A stretch of 64,000 bases of DNA, taken from positions 62,001 to 126,000 of the forward strand of contig NZ_JAGKJJ010000015.1 in assembly GCF_020329505.1 (NCBI RefSeq), written 5' to 3'. This stretch comes from Bradyrhizobium semiaridum. Its GTDB lineage: Bacteria > Pseudomonadota > Alphaproteobacteria > Rhizobiales > Xanthobacteraceae. The notes under the pieces were generated by a model. It worked only from the letters and a program-made list of their open reading frames with translations. It made no database searches and was not told the origin of the DNA. Positions 37,158 to 47,505 of the stretch are shown piece after piece; the first letter of the stretch is position 1, and each line of letters starts with the position of its first letter. The position numbers were made by a program, and so were the translations under genes.

Positions 37158-38807
37158 ATGGTCAAAGGTTCCGATTTGCTGGTCGCCGCCCTCGAGAACG
37201 AGGGCGTGGAGCGTGTGTTCGGCGTTCCCGGCGAGGAGAATCTCGACGTCGTCGAGAGCCTGCGCACATCGTCGATCAAGCTGATCGTCACGCGGCACGA
37301 GCAGGCCGCCGCCTTCATGGCCGCGACATATGGCCGGCTCACCGGCAAGCCCGGCGTCTGCATCACGACGCTCGGACCGGGGGCGCTGAATCTCACGACC
37401 GGCGCGGCCTATGCGTTGCTCGGCGCGATGCCGATGGTGATGATCACGGGACAAAAGGGCATCCTGAGCAGCCGGCAGGCCAAGTTCCAGATCGTCGACA
37501 TCGTCAGCACGTTCCGTCCGCTGACCAAGCTGTCGCTGCAGATCGTCTCGACCGCCACGATCCCGACGCTGGTGCGCGATGCCTTCCGGATCGCGATGCA
37601 GGAGCGGCCGGGACCGGTGCTGCTCGAACTGCCGGAGGACATCGCGGGCGAGCAGGCGGAGCCGACCGCGATGGTGCCGCCGCATCCGATCGAGATTCCG
37701 GTGGCACATGCCGCCGCGCTCGACCGCGCCGCGGACATGATCCTGAAGGCACAGCGGCCGCTGATCATGCTCGGCGCCGCGGCGTCCCGCCCGCGCAGTA
37801 CCGCCGGCATCGGTGATTTCGTGCGCCGGACGAGGATTCCGTTCTTCACCACGCAGATGGGCAAGGGCACCGTATCCGGCGGCACAAACCTCTATATAGG
37901 CACCGCCGCGCTGAGCGAGCGCGACTACGTGCATGAGGCGATCGACCGCGCCGACCTGATCATCGCGATCGGCCACGACACCATCGAGAAGCCGCCCTTC
38001 ATCATGGGGCCGAAGGGGCCGCAGGTGATTCATGTCAGCTACACGCCGGCCAATGTCGAGCAGGTCTATTTCCCGCAGATCGAGGTGATCGGCGATGTTG
38101 GCCCGAGCCTTGCTCTGCTGGCCGATCGGATCGAGGGCAAGCTGCCGCACGCCAGCGCGCTGCACAGCCTGCGTGAGGGTATTTTGGCGAAGATCACTGA
38201 TCGCGCCACCGAGGGCCGCTGGCCGCCGACCCCGCAGCGCATCGTGCATGACGTGCGGCAGGTGATCCCCGAGGACGGCATCGTCGCGCTCGACAACGGC
38301 ATGTACAAGATCTGGTTCGCGCGCAATTACCGCACGCTGCTGGCGAATTCGCTGCTGCTCGACAATGCGCTGGCGACCATGGGCGCCGGGCTGCCGTCGG
38401 CGATGATGGCGGCGATGCTCTATAAGACACGCGTGCTCGCGGTGTGCGGCGACGGCGGCTTCATGATGAATTCGCAGGAGCTCGAGACCGCGGTCCGCCT
38501 CAAGCTCAACCTCGTGATCCTGATCCTGGAAGATTCCGCCTACGGCATGATCCGCTGGAAGCAGGCGGTCGATCATTTCCCGGATTTCGGCCTCACCTTC
38601 GGCAATCCGGATTTCGTCAAATATGCGGAGAGCTACGGCGCGAAGGGCTCGCGGATCGAGAGCACCGAGGCGATCATCCCGACGCTGGAGCGCGCCTTCG
38701 CCGGCGGCGGCGTGCATCTCGTCGTGGTTCCCGTCGACTATACCGAGAACAAGCGGGTGCTAGTCGACGAGCTGCGCGAGAAGGTCCAGCAGATCGATGT
38801 GTCATAG
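37158..38807 (+). CDS. Thiamine diphosphate enzyme, acetolactate synthase-like
   Basis: 549 residues from ATG 37158 (GAGG upstream). Three-domain TPP fold: the activating Glu is E48 in TRHEQAAAFMA, the diphosphate/Mg site is CGDGGFMMNSQELE through LILEDSAYGM, and the central domain has IVAI-type Rossmann strands. Overall it resembles catabolic acetolactate synthase (AlsS) or related pyruvate-condensing enzymes more than oxidases. No regulatory small subunit (ilvN) is next to it, so a biosynthetic IlvBN role is less likely. Flanked on both sides by family A repeats. Confidence 0.85.
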   Translation: MVKGSDLLVAALENEGVERVFGVPGEENLDVVESLRTSSIKLIVTRHEQAAAFMAATYGRLTGKPGVCITTLGPGALNLTTGAAYALLGAMPMVMITGQKGILSSRQAKFQIVDIVSTFRPLTKLSLQIVSTATIPTLVRDAFRIAMQERPGPVLLELPEDIAGEQAEPTAMVPPHPIEIPVAHAAALDRAADMILKAQRPLIMLGAAASRPRSTAGIGDFVRRTRIPFFTTQMGKGTVSGGTNLYIGTAALSERDYVHEAIDRADLIIAIGHDTIEKPPFIMGPKGPQVIHVSYTPANVEQVYFPQIEVIGDVGPSLALLADRIEGKLPHASALHSLREGILAKITDRATEGRWPPTPQRIVHDVRQVIPEDGIVALDNGMYKIWFARNYRTLLANSLLLDNALATMGAGLPSAMMAAMLYKTRVLAVCGDGGFMMNSQELETAVRLKLNLVILILEDSAYGMIRWKQAVDHFPDFGLTFGNPDFVKYAESYGAKGSRIESTEAIIPTLERAFAGGGVHLVVVPVDYTENKRVLVDELREKVQQIDVS

Positions 38808-38809
38808 CG

Positions 38810-38879
38810 GCATGATCCGGAAAAGTGCGAAGCGGTTTTCCGAGAAAGATCATGCCAAAACAAGAGCCCATCATCGCGG
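38810..38879. repeat. Intergenic repeat, family A (half copy)
   Basis: GCATGATCCGG at 38810-38820 and GATCATGCC near 38848-38856, enclosing AAAAGTGCGAAGCGGTTTTCCG. The second palindrome of the full element survives only as CATCATCGCGG, so the unit is degenerate or truncated. Confidence 0.8.
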
Positions 38880-38996
38880 CTGGTGAGGAACGAAATGCCG
38901 TCGGCTTGATTGGAAGTGAGCCATCATGGTAGCACGCCACTCGTGCTGATGGTCGGCGATATCAGGCGGTCTTTCCTGAACGATAAGTGAGGTCAC

Positions 38997-40637
<1,641 letters not shown>

Positions 40638-40658
40638 GAAGCAGGGCCGGCGAACGTC

Positions 40659-41615
40659 ATGCGTGTCTTGTTGACGGGCTCCTCCGGCTGGCTGGGGCGT
40701 TTCCTCGCACCAAAGCTGCGGCAGGCCGGCCACAGCGTGGTCGGCCTCGACGTAGTTTCCGGCGCGGCGACCGGCATCATCGGCTCGGTGGCCGAACGAT
40801 CCGTCGTCGATCGCGCGTTCGCAGATCACGGCATCGAGGCCGTGATCCATGCCGGCGCCCTGCACAAGCCCGACATCGCGCGATTCGCGCCGCAGGCCTT
40901 TGTCGACGTCAACGTGTCAGGCACGCTCAATCTGCTGCAAGCGGCGATCGCGGCGGGACATGATCGTTTCGTCTTCACCTCGACGACATCGCTGATGATC
41001 TCGCAGGCGATCCGCGACGAGGAAGGCGCGCACGCCGTTTGGCTCGACGAGAGCGCGGGCCCGCTCGAGCCGCGCAACATCTATGGCATCACGAAGCTGG
41101 CTGCCGAAGGGCTGTGCCGGCTGTTCAGCAAGGACCACGGCCTGAATTGCGCGGTGCTGCGCACCAGCCGCTTCTTCCCGGAGGATGACGATACCATCCG
41201 CGACATCCATGGCGAGAACCTGAAGGCGACCGAGCTGCTGTACCGCCGGCTCACGGTCGAGGACGCCGCCGACGCGCATGTGGCGGCGCTGGAGCGGATC
41301 AGCGGCTTCGAGGTGTTCGTGATCAGCGCGCCGACGCCGTTTGCGCGCAGCGACGTCGCGGCGCTGAAGACCGATGCGGCTGCCGTGATCGCGCGGTATT
41401 TCCCCGATGCGCCTGACCTGTTCGCGCGGCGCGGCTGGCGCCTGCCGACATCGATCGGCCGCATCTACGATGCCGGCAAGGCCGAACGGCTGCTCGGTTT
41501 CCACGCCGCGACCGATTTTGCTGCCGTGCTCGGCGCCTTGCGCAGCGGCGCGCCGCTTCCCTTTGCGCACGATCCCGACTATGTCTCGCCGTCAACGAGG
41601 CTGGCTCATGGCTGA
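40659..41615 (+). CDS. NAD-dependent epimerase/dehydratase (extended SDR)
   Basis: 318 residues. Rossmann motif LLTGSSGWLGRFL at the N-terminus and catalytic pair in NIYGITKLAAEGL with the Ser/Thr of FTSTTSLM upstream. It fits extended short-chain dehydrogenases acting on nucleotide sugars or sugar acids (uronate dehydrogenase-like proteins are similar). Its stop overlaps the start of a DapA-family aldolase by eight bases, so the pair is likely coupled and may act in one sugar-acid pathway. The exact substrate cannot be read from sequence. Confidence 0.83.
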   Translation: MRVLLTGSSGWLGRFLAPKLRQAGHSVVGLDVVSGAATGIIGSVAERSVVDRAFADHGIEAVIHAGALHKPDIARFAPQAFVDVNVSGTLNLLQAAIAAGHDRFVFTSTTSLMISQAIRDEEGAHAVWLDESAGPLEPRNIYGITKLAAEGLCRLFSKDHGLNCAVLRTSRFFPEDDDTIRDIHGENLKATELLYRRLTVEDAADAHVAALERISGFEVFVISAPTPFARSDVAALKTDAAAVIARYFPDAPDLFARRGWRLPTSIGRIYDAGKAERLLGFHAATDFAAVLGALRSGAPLPFAHDPDYVSPSTRLAHG

Positions 41616-42483
41616 TTTCCACGGCGTCTTTCCGTATCTGGTGTCCCCGGTCGACCCCGCCGGCCATGTCCGCACCGAGGTGCTGGGCCGGCTGTGCGAC
41701 GATCTGATCAAGGCCGGCGTCCACGGGCTGACGCCACTCGGCTCGACCGGCGAGTTCGCCTATCTCAACAACGCCCAGCGCATGCAGGTGGTGCAGACCA
41801 CCATCGAGGCTGCAAACCGCCGCGTGCCGGTGGTCGCCGGCGTCGCGGCCACGACGACGGCGGATGCGGTGGCGCAGGCCAAGGCCTATCAGAAGCGCGG
41901 CGCGGACGGCATCCTCGCGATCCTTGAAGCGTATTTTCCGCTTCATGACGCGCAGGTCGAGGCCTATTTCCGCGCCATTGCCGACGCGGTCGACATTCCC
42001 GTGGTGATCTACACCAATCCGAATTTCCAGCGCTCCGATCTCACGCTCGACGTGATCGCGCGGCTCGCCGCGCATCCGCGCATCGGCTACATCAAGGATG
42101 CCTCGACCAACACCGGTCGGCTGCTGTCGATCATGAACCGCTGCGGCGACGGCCTGAAAGTGTTTTCGGCCTCGGCCCATATTCCGGCCGCGGTGATGCT
42201 GATCGGCGGCCACGGCTGGATGGCGGGCCCGGCCTGCATCATCCCACGGCAGAGCGTCGAGCTCTACAATCTGTGCCGCCGCACCCGCTGGGACGAGGCG
42301 GTCGCCTTGCAGCGCAGGCTCTGGCGCATCAACGAGGCCTTTGCCCGCTTCAACCTCGCCGCCTGCATCAAGGCGGGGCTGGCGATCCAGGGCTACGACG
42401 TTGGCGACCCCGTGCCGCCGCAAGCGCCGCTGACGGCCGAGCAGCGCAAGGTGGTCGAGGCGGCGCTGCGCGATCTGGGCTGA
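41608..42483 (+). CDS. DapA-family (dihydrodipicolinate synthase/N-acetylneuraminate lyase) aldolase
   Basis: 291 residues from ATG 41608, with GAGG upstream inside the preceding gene. Class I aldolase barrel: GLTPLGSTGEFAYL, VIYTNPNFQ, Schiff-base Lys in GYIKDAST and VFSASAHIPAAVMLIG. Because of its coupling to an epimerase/dehydrogenase gene it is more likely a sugar-acid dehydratase/aldolase (such as 2-keto-3-deoxy sugar acids) than the lysine biosynthetic DapA. Not followed closely by other catabolic genes. Confidence 0.83.
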   Translation: MADFHGVFPYLVSPVDPAGHVRTEVLGRLCDDLIKAGVHGLTPLGSTGEFAYLNNAQRMQVVQTTIEAANRRVPVVAGVAATTTADAVAQAKAYQKRGADGILAILEAYFPLHDAQVEAYFRAIADAVDIPVVIYTNPNFQRSDLTLDVIARLAAHPRIGYIKDASTNTGRLLSIMNRCGDGLKVFSASAHIPAAVMLIGGHGWMAGPACIIPRQSVELYNLCRRTRWDEAVALQRRLWRINEAFARFNLAACIKAGLAIQGYDVGDPVPPQAPLTAEQRKVVEAALRDLG

Positions 42484-42595
42484 GAGATCCAAGGCTGGGC
42501 GTCAACGAGGCCGCGCGTCAATATGTCGGGCATTCCGCCTTGGCCGCGCCGGAAACCTCTGCTGTTCCGGGGCGTTTGTTGCATGGAGCACACCC

Positions 42596-43687
42596 ATGAA
42601 TAGGCGCACCGCTATTGCCCTGGCCGTCGTCGCGGCCGTTCTGCTGGTCTTTGCGGCCAGCAACATCCGGCAGGGGCCCTGGATCGGCTCGCCCGTCCGC
42701 GCCGTCACCGAGCGCGGGGCGCTGTCGGACGCCGAAAAGGCCAATGTCGAGATCTTCGAGAAGGTCTCGCCGTCCGTCGTGCAGGTGGTGACGCAGACCG
42801 CCGCCGATCCGCTCAGCGAGGAGCAGGAGGGCGGCGGCTCGGCGTCCGGCACCGGCATTGTCTGGGATGGCGAGGGTCACGTCGTCACCAACAATCATGT
42901 GGTGCAGAACGCCAGCCAGGTCGCGATCCGCTTCGCGTCCGGCGAAGCGGTGCGGGCCGAAATCGTCGGCACGGCGCCGAACTACGATCTGGCGGTGCTG
43001 CGGATCCGCAGCGCGCGCAAGCTGCCGCCGGCAGTCGCGATCGGCAGTTCGGCGGACCTCAAGGTCGGGCAGTTCGCCTTTGCGATCGGCAATCCGTTCG
43101 GGCTCGACCAGTCGATGTCCAGCGGCATCATCAGCGCGCTCAAGCGCAGGCTGCCAACGTCGAGCGGCCGCGAGATCTCCAACGTGATCCAGACCGACAC
43201 CGCAATCAATCCCGGTAATTCGGGCGGACCGTTGCTCGACTCCGCCGGCCGCCTGATCGGCGTGACCACAGCGATCCTCTCGCCGTCCGGGTCCAATGCC
43301 GGCATCGGCTTTGCGATCCCCATCGACATCGTCAACCGCATCGTCCCCGAACTGATCCGCGACGGCCGGGTGCCGACGCCGGGGATCGGCATCGTGACCG
43401 CGAACGAGGCGGTCGCCACCAGATTGGGCGCCGAGGGATTGATCATCGTGCGCACGGCCCCGGGCTCGCCGGCCGAGCGCGCCGGGCTCCGCGGCGTCGA
43501 TCGCGCCACCGGCGATATCGGCGACGTGATCACCGCAGCCGACGGCAAGCCGGTGCATCGGCTGTCCGACCTCACCGATGCGCTCGAGCAGGTCGGCGTC
43601 GGCAAGAAGGTCCGCCTCAGCGTGCAACGCGACGGGGCAACGCGCGACGTCGAGGTCGCCATCACCGATATCGGCCGGACGCAATAA
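42596..43687 (+). CDS. HtrA/DegQ-type serine protease with one PDZ domain
   Basis: 363 residues with an N-terminal membrane anchor or signal (ALAVVAAVLLVFAAS). The complete triad is visible: H101 in VVTNNHVVQ, D131 in NYDLAVLRI and S209 in INPGNSGGP. One PDZ follows (VRTAPGSPAERAGLRG... GDVITAADGKPVHRLSDL). This is a periplasmic quality-control protease. It contrasts with the DegP-fold protein at 27880-28746, in which His and Ser are gone. No linked sigma-E or two-component genes are adjacent. Confidence 0.93.
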   Translation: MNRRTAIALAVVAAVLLVFAASNIRQGPWIGSPVRAVTERGALSDAEKANVEIFEKVSPSVVQVVTQTAADPLSEEQEGGGSASGTGIVWDGEGHVVTNNHVVQNASQVAIRFASGEAVRAEIVGTAPNYDLAVLRIRSARKLPPAVAIGSSADLKVGQFAFAIGNPFGLDQSMSSGIISALKRRLPTSSGREISNVIQTDTAINPGNSGGPLLDSAGRLIGVTTAILSPSGSNAGIGFAIPIDIVNRIVPELIRDGRVPTPGIGIVTANEAVATRLGAEGLIIVRTAPGSPAERAGLRGVDRATGDIGDVITAADGKPVHRLSDLTDALEQVGVGKKVRLSVQRDGATRDVEVAITDIGRTQ

Positions 43688-43835
43688 TATAGTCGCCGGC
43701 CGGCCAACTGCCACCGCATTCGTGCTGTCGCGTCATCGCGGACGGGATGTCCGTTCTCCCGCCGCGCGCGGTTGTCAGGGCGGCAAAATCCGCTAAAACC
43801 CCCGCCGAATTGTTTGAAGCGCGAAGGACATCCTG

Positions 43836-46160
43836 ATGAACATTCTTCCCGGCAATCTACGTTTTGGTGCGGGTCAGCCGGTCAAGCGTCTGGAAGACCA
43901 GCGGCTGGTCACCGGGAAGGGACATTTCATCGACGACAAGCCGGAAGACGGCGCGCTGTGGCTGCACGTGGTGCGCTCGCCGCATGCCCATGCCAACATC
44001 AAGGCGATCGACGCCAAGGCGGCGCTGGCGATGCCGGGCGTCGAGGCCGTCTATACCGGCGCCGACCTCGTCAAGGACGATATCGGCACGCTGCCGACGC
44101 TGGCGATCTTCAAGCGGCCGGACGGCTCGCCGATGACGGTGCCGCCGCGGCGCCTCTTGGCGCATGAGGTGGTGCGGTTCGCCGGCGAGGCGGTCGCAGC
44201 AGTTGTCGCGACGTCGCGCGTGCTGGCGCAGACCGCGGCCGAAGCCATCGAGGTGGATTACGAGGTGCTGCCCTCGGTGGTCGATCCGGTCGAGGCGATC
44301 AAGCCGGGCGCGCCTTTGGTGTGGCCGGAGGCGCCCGACAACATCGTCGCTGCGATGAGCTATGGCGATGCCGCCAAGGTCGAGCAGGTGTTTGCAAGCG
44401 CCGCGCACACGGTGTCGCTCGACCTGGTCAGCCAGCGCCTGGTGCCGTCGGCGATGGAGCCGCGCTCGACCATTGCCGAGATCGAGAAGAAGACCGGCCG
44501 GCTCTTGCTGCACGTGCAGTCGCAGACGCCGGGCTCGACCCGCGACCTGCTCGCCGAATCCATCCTGAAGCGGCCGAAGGACTCTGTGCGCGTGCTGGTC
44601 GGCGATATCGGCGGCGGCTTCGGCCAGAAGACCAGCCTCTATCCGGAGGACGGCATCGTCGCCTATGCGGCGACCAAGCTGAACAGGAAGGTCCGCTGGC
44701 GCGGCGACCGCACCGACGAATTCGTCGGCGGCACCCATGGCCGCGACCTCACCTCGACCGGCGAGTTCGCGCTCGACGCCAAGGGCCGCGTGCTGGCCTA
44801 CCGGGTGCGCTCGATCGGCGGCACCGGCGCCTATTCCTCGGGCACCGGCAACATCATCCCGCTGGTGCTGGGCCCGTTCGTGCAGACCGGCGTCTATGAT
44901 CTGCCGCTGGTGCATTTCGAGGTGAAGTCGGTGATGACCCACACCGCGCCTGTGGGCGCCTATCGCGGCGCCGGCAGGCCCGAGGCGGTGTTCATCGTCG
45001 AGCGGCTGTTCGATGCCGCGGCGCGCCAGATCGGCATGGACCCGCGCGCCATCCGCAAGGTGAACTACATCAAGCCGGCGCAGCTGCCCTACACCAACGC
45101 GGTCGGGCAGGTCTATGATTCCGGCGCCTTCGCGCACATGCTGCAACGCGCCTCCGAACTCGCCGACTGGGACGGCTTTGCCGCGCGCAAGAAGGCGGCG
45201 AAGAAGAAGGGCCTGCTCTACGGCCGCGGCCTGACCAGCTACATCGAATGGACCGGCGGCCGCGCTCACACCGAGAAGGTCTCGCTGCACGCCACCGCCG
45301 AGGGCCGCATCATCCTGCATTCCGGCACCATGGCGATGGGACAGGGCCTCGCCACCACCTACACCCAGATGATCGCCGACAGCCTCGGCATCGCCATGGA
45401 CAAGATCGACGTGGTGCAGGGCGACACCGACCTCGCCACCGGCTTCGGCAGCGTCGGCTCGCGCTCGCTGTTCGTCGGCGGCACCGCGGTCGCGGTGTCC
45501 TCCAGCGACATGATCACCAAGGCGCGCGAGAAGGCGTCGAATCTCCTGGAAGCCTCCATCGAGGACATCGAGTACCGCGACGGTGTCCTCACGGTTGTCG
45601 GCACCGACAAGCGCATCAGCCTGTTCGAAATCGCGAAGAAGGAGAACGGCGCCAAGCTCTCGGTCGAGAGCGAGGGCGAGGTCGACGGGCCGAGCTGGCC
45701 GAACGGCACCCATATCTGCGAGGTCGAGATCGATCCCGAGACCGGCGTCACGCGCGTGGTGCGCTACACCACGGTCGACGACGTCGGCGTCGCGGTCAAT
45801 CCGATGCTGGTCACCGGCCAGATCCATGGCGGCGTCGTGCAGGGCATCGGCCAGGCGCTCTATGAGGGCGTCGCCTACAGCGAAGAGGGCCAGCTGCTGA
45901 CCGCGAGCTACCAGGACTACTGCGTGCCGCGGGCCGGCGACATCCCGCCGCTCAACGTGACGCTCGACGGCTCCGCGCCGTGCAAGACCAATCCGCTGGG
46001 TTCGAAGGGCTGCGGCGAGTCGGGCGCGATCGGCGGCCCGCCTTGCATCACCAACGGCGTGATGGACGCGCTGAGCGAGCTCGGGATCAAGCAGCTCAAC
46101 ACGCCGCTGACGCCGTCGAAGATCTGGCAGGCGATCCGCGATGCGAAGGTGGGGCTGTAA
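43836..46160 (+). CDS. Molybdenum hydroxylase large subunit, form II CoxL-like
   Basis: 774 residues of the xanthine dehydrogenase/aldehyde oxidase/CO dehydrogenase large-subunit family that binds molybdopterin cytosine dinucleotide. N-terminal AldOx/CoxD domain (KRLEDQRLVTGKGHFIDD), GGGFGQKTSLYPED, the active-site loop AYRGAGRPEA and the catalytic Glu in GCGESGAIGG. AYRGAGR is the form II signature; true aerobic CO dehydrogenase (form I) has AYxCSFR, so CO oxidation is unlikely. No FAD (CoxM) or iron-sulfur (CoxS) subunit gene lies nearby, so partners must be elsewhere. Confidence 0.9.
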   Translation: MNILPGNLRFGAGQPVKRLEDQRLVTGKGHFIDDKPEDGALWLHVVRSPHAHANIKAIDAKAALAMPGVEAVYTGADLVKDDIGTLPTLAIFKRPDGSPMTVPPRRLLAHEVVRFAGEAVAAVVATSRVLAQTAAEAIEVDYEVLPSVVDPVEAIKPGAPLVWPEAPDNIVAAMSYGDAAKVEQVFASAAHTVSLDLVSQRLVPSAMEPRSTIAEIEKKTGRLLLHVQSQTPGSTRDLLAESILKRPKDSVRVLVGDIGGGFGQKTSLYPEDGIVAYAATKLNRKVRWRGDRTDEFVGGTHGRDLTSTGEFALDAKGRVLAYRVRSIGGTGAYSSGTGNIIPLVLGPFVQTGVYDLPLVHFEVKSVMTHTAPVGAYRGAGRPEAVFIVERLFDAAARQIGMDPRAIRKVNYIKPAQLPYTNAVGQVYDSGAFAHMLQRASELADWDGFAARKKAAKKKGLLYGRGLTSYIEWTGGRAHTEKVSLHATAEGRIILHSGTMAMGQGLATTYTQMIADSLGIAMDKIDVVQGDTDLATGFGSVGSRSLFVGGTAVAVSSSDMITKAREKASNLLEASIEDIEYRDGVLTVVGTDKRISLFEIAKKENGAKLSVESEGEVDGPSWPNGTHICEVEIDPETGVTRVVRYTTVDDVGVAVNPMLVTGQIHGGVVQGIGQALYEGVAYSEEGQLLTASYQDYCVPRAGDIPPLNVTLDGSAPCKTNPLGSKGCGESGAIGGPPCITNGVMDALSELGIKQLNTPLTPSKIWQAIRDAKVGL

Positions 46161-46179
46161 GTAGCGCACTCTCTCGCCA

Positions 46180-46284
46180 CGTCATTCCGGGGCGCGCGTA
46201 GCGCGAGCCCGGAATCCATTGAGCCGCACGTTCCGTGCTGAAATGGATTCCGGGCTCAGCCCTGCGGGCTGTCCCGGAATGACG
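46180..46284. repeat. Intergenic palindromic repeat, family D (CGTCATTCCGG type)
   Basis: CGTCATTCCGG (46180-46190) pairs with CCGGAATGACG (46274-46284), with inner arms GCCCGGAATCCATT and AATGGATTCCGGGC. It lies between the convergent coxL-like and acyl-CoA dehydrogenase genes. A related start occurs at 63730. Confidence 0.85.
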
Positions 46285-46297
46285 GGCAGGGAGCGGG

Positions 46298-47494
46298 CTA
46301 CAACCCCAGCACCATCTTCGCGATGATCTCGCGCTGGATCTCCGACGATCCGCCGAAAATCGTATACGCCCGCCCGTTGAGATATTCCGGCACCACCGGC
46401 AGCAGCTCCTCCGGAATCACCGGCTCGTGGTTGAGCTTGTAGAACGGCCGCGCCGGCTCGACGACGAGGCCGTCATTGCCGATCACGTCGACGCCGAGCC
46501 GCGTCACCGCCTGGCGGATCTCACTGACGCGGAGTTTGATCAGCGACGACACCGCGCCCGGATTCTGCCCGGTCTGCAGCGCCGACAGCACCCGCAACTC
46601 GGTCATCTCCAGTGCATCGATATCGACCTCGACCTCGGACATCCTGAGCGCAATGTCGGGATCGTCGATGGCGCGGCCGGTGACATCGGACGCTGCGAGA
46701 TCGGAGATCGTCTTCAGCGCTTCGCGCAGTTTTGCGGACGCGATGCCGGAGCCGCGCTCGAATTCGAGCAGGTATTTGCCGTAGGTCCAGCCCTTGCCCT
46801 CCTCGCCGACCCGGTTGGCCACCGGCACGCGGACGTCGTCGAAGAAAACCTGGTTGACCTCATGGTCACCGCCGATGGTCAGGATCGGGCGCGTGGTAAT
46901 CCCAGGCGTCTTCATGTCGATCAGGAGGAAGCTGATGCCGTCCTGCTGGCGCTCGCCGTCATTGGTGCGCACCAGCGCGAACATGCGGTTGGCGTGATGC
47001 GCGTGCGTGGTCCAGATCTTGGTGCCGTTGATGACGTAGTCGTCGCCGTCGCGCACCGCGCGGGTCTTCAGCGAGGCGAGATCGGACCCGGAGCCGGGCT
47101 CGGAATAGCCTTGGCACCAATAGTCCTCGCCTGAGAGAATCCGCGGCAGATAGAAATTCTTCTGCTCCGGCGAGCCGAAGCCGATGATGACGGGGCCGAC
47201 CATCTTGACGCCCATCACGTTGACGTTGGGCACGCCGGCCCGGGCGCATTCGGCTTCGAAGATCCAGCGCTGCGCCGGCGTCCAGTCCGGTCCGCCATGC
47301 TCGACCGGCCAGCCCGGCGCGCCCCAGCCCTTCCGGTGCAGCGCCCGCTGCCAAGCCATGCCAATATCGGGGTCGGAGAACACCGACGGCGTCAGCGCGG
47401 TGGCGCGCTTCATCTCCGGCGTCAGGTTGGCTGATATGAAGTCGCGGACCTCCTGTTCGAAGGCGCGTTCCTCGGCACTGAAGGTGAGATCCAT
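46298..47494 (-). CDS. Acyl-CoA dehydrogenase family protein
   Basis: 398 residues from ATG 47494 with GGAG six bases upstream. N-terminal helical domain (FSAEERAFEQEVRDFIS), FAD-binding middle region (WCQGYSEPGSGSDLASLKTRAVRDGD, then NGTKIWTTHAHHANRMFALVRT), and C-terminal helical domain ending IFGGSSEIQREIIAKMVLGL. The family introduces a trans double bond in acyl-CoA thioesters. It is the last of three co-oriented genes with another dehydrogenase and an enoyl-CoA hydratase, as in fatty acid, steroid side-chain or pimelate-like degradation. Heterodimer formation with the neighbour is plausible. Confidence 0.92.
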   Translation of the reverse strand: MDLTFSAEERAFEQEVRDFISANLTPEMKRATALTPSVFSDPDIGMAWQRALHRKGWGAPGWPVEHGGPDWTPAQRWIFEAECARAGVPNVNVMGVKMVGPVIIGFGSPEQKNFYLPRILSGEDYWCQGYSEPGSGSDLASLKTRAVRDGDDYVINGTKIWTTHAHHANRMFALVRTNDGERQQDGISFLLIDMKTPGITTRPILTIGGDHEVNQVFFDDVRVPVANRVGEEGKGWTYGKYLLEFERGSGIASAKLREALKTISDLAASDVTGRAIDDPDIALRMSEVEVDIDALEMTELRVLSALQTGQNPGAVSSLIKLRVSEIRQAVTRLGVDVIGNDGLVVEPARPFYKLNHEPVIPEELLPVVPEYLNGRAYTIFGGSSEIQREIIAKMVLGL

Positions 47495-47505
47495 TGCGCT
47501 CTCCG

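Noticed and set aside
43836..46160. True CO dehydrogenase (form I CoxL)
   Set aside because: Active-site loop is AYRGAGR, not the AYxCSFR of form I, and CoxM/CoxS are absent.
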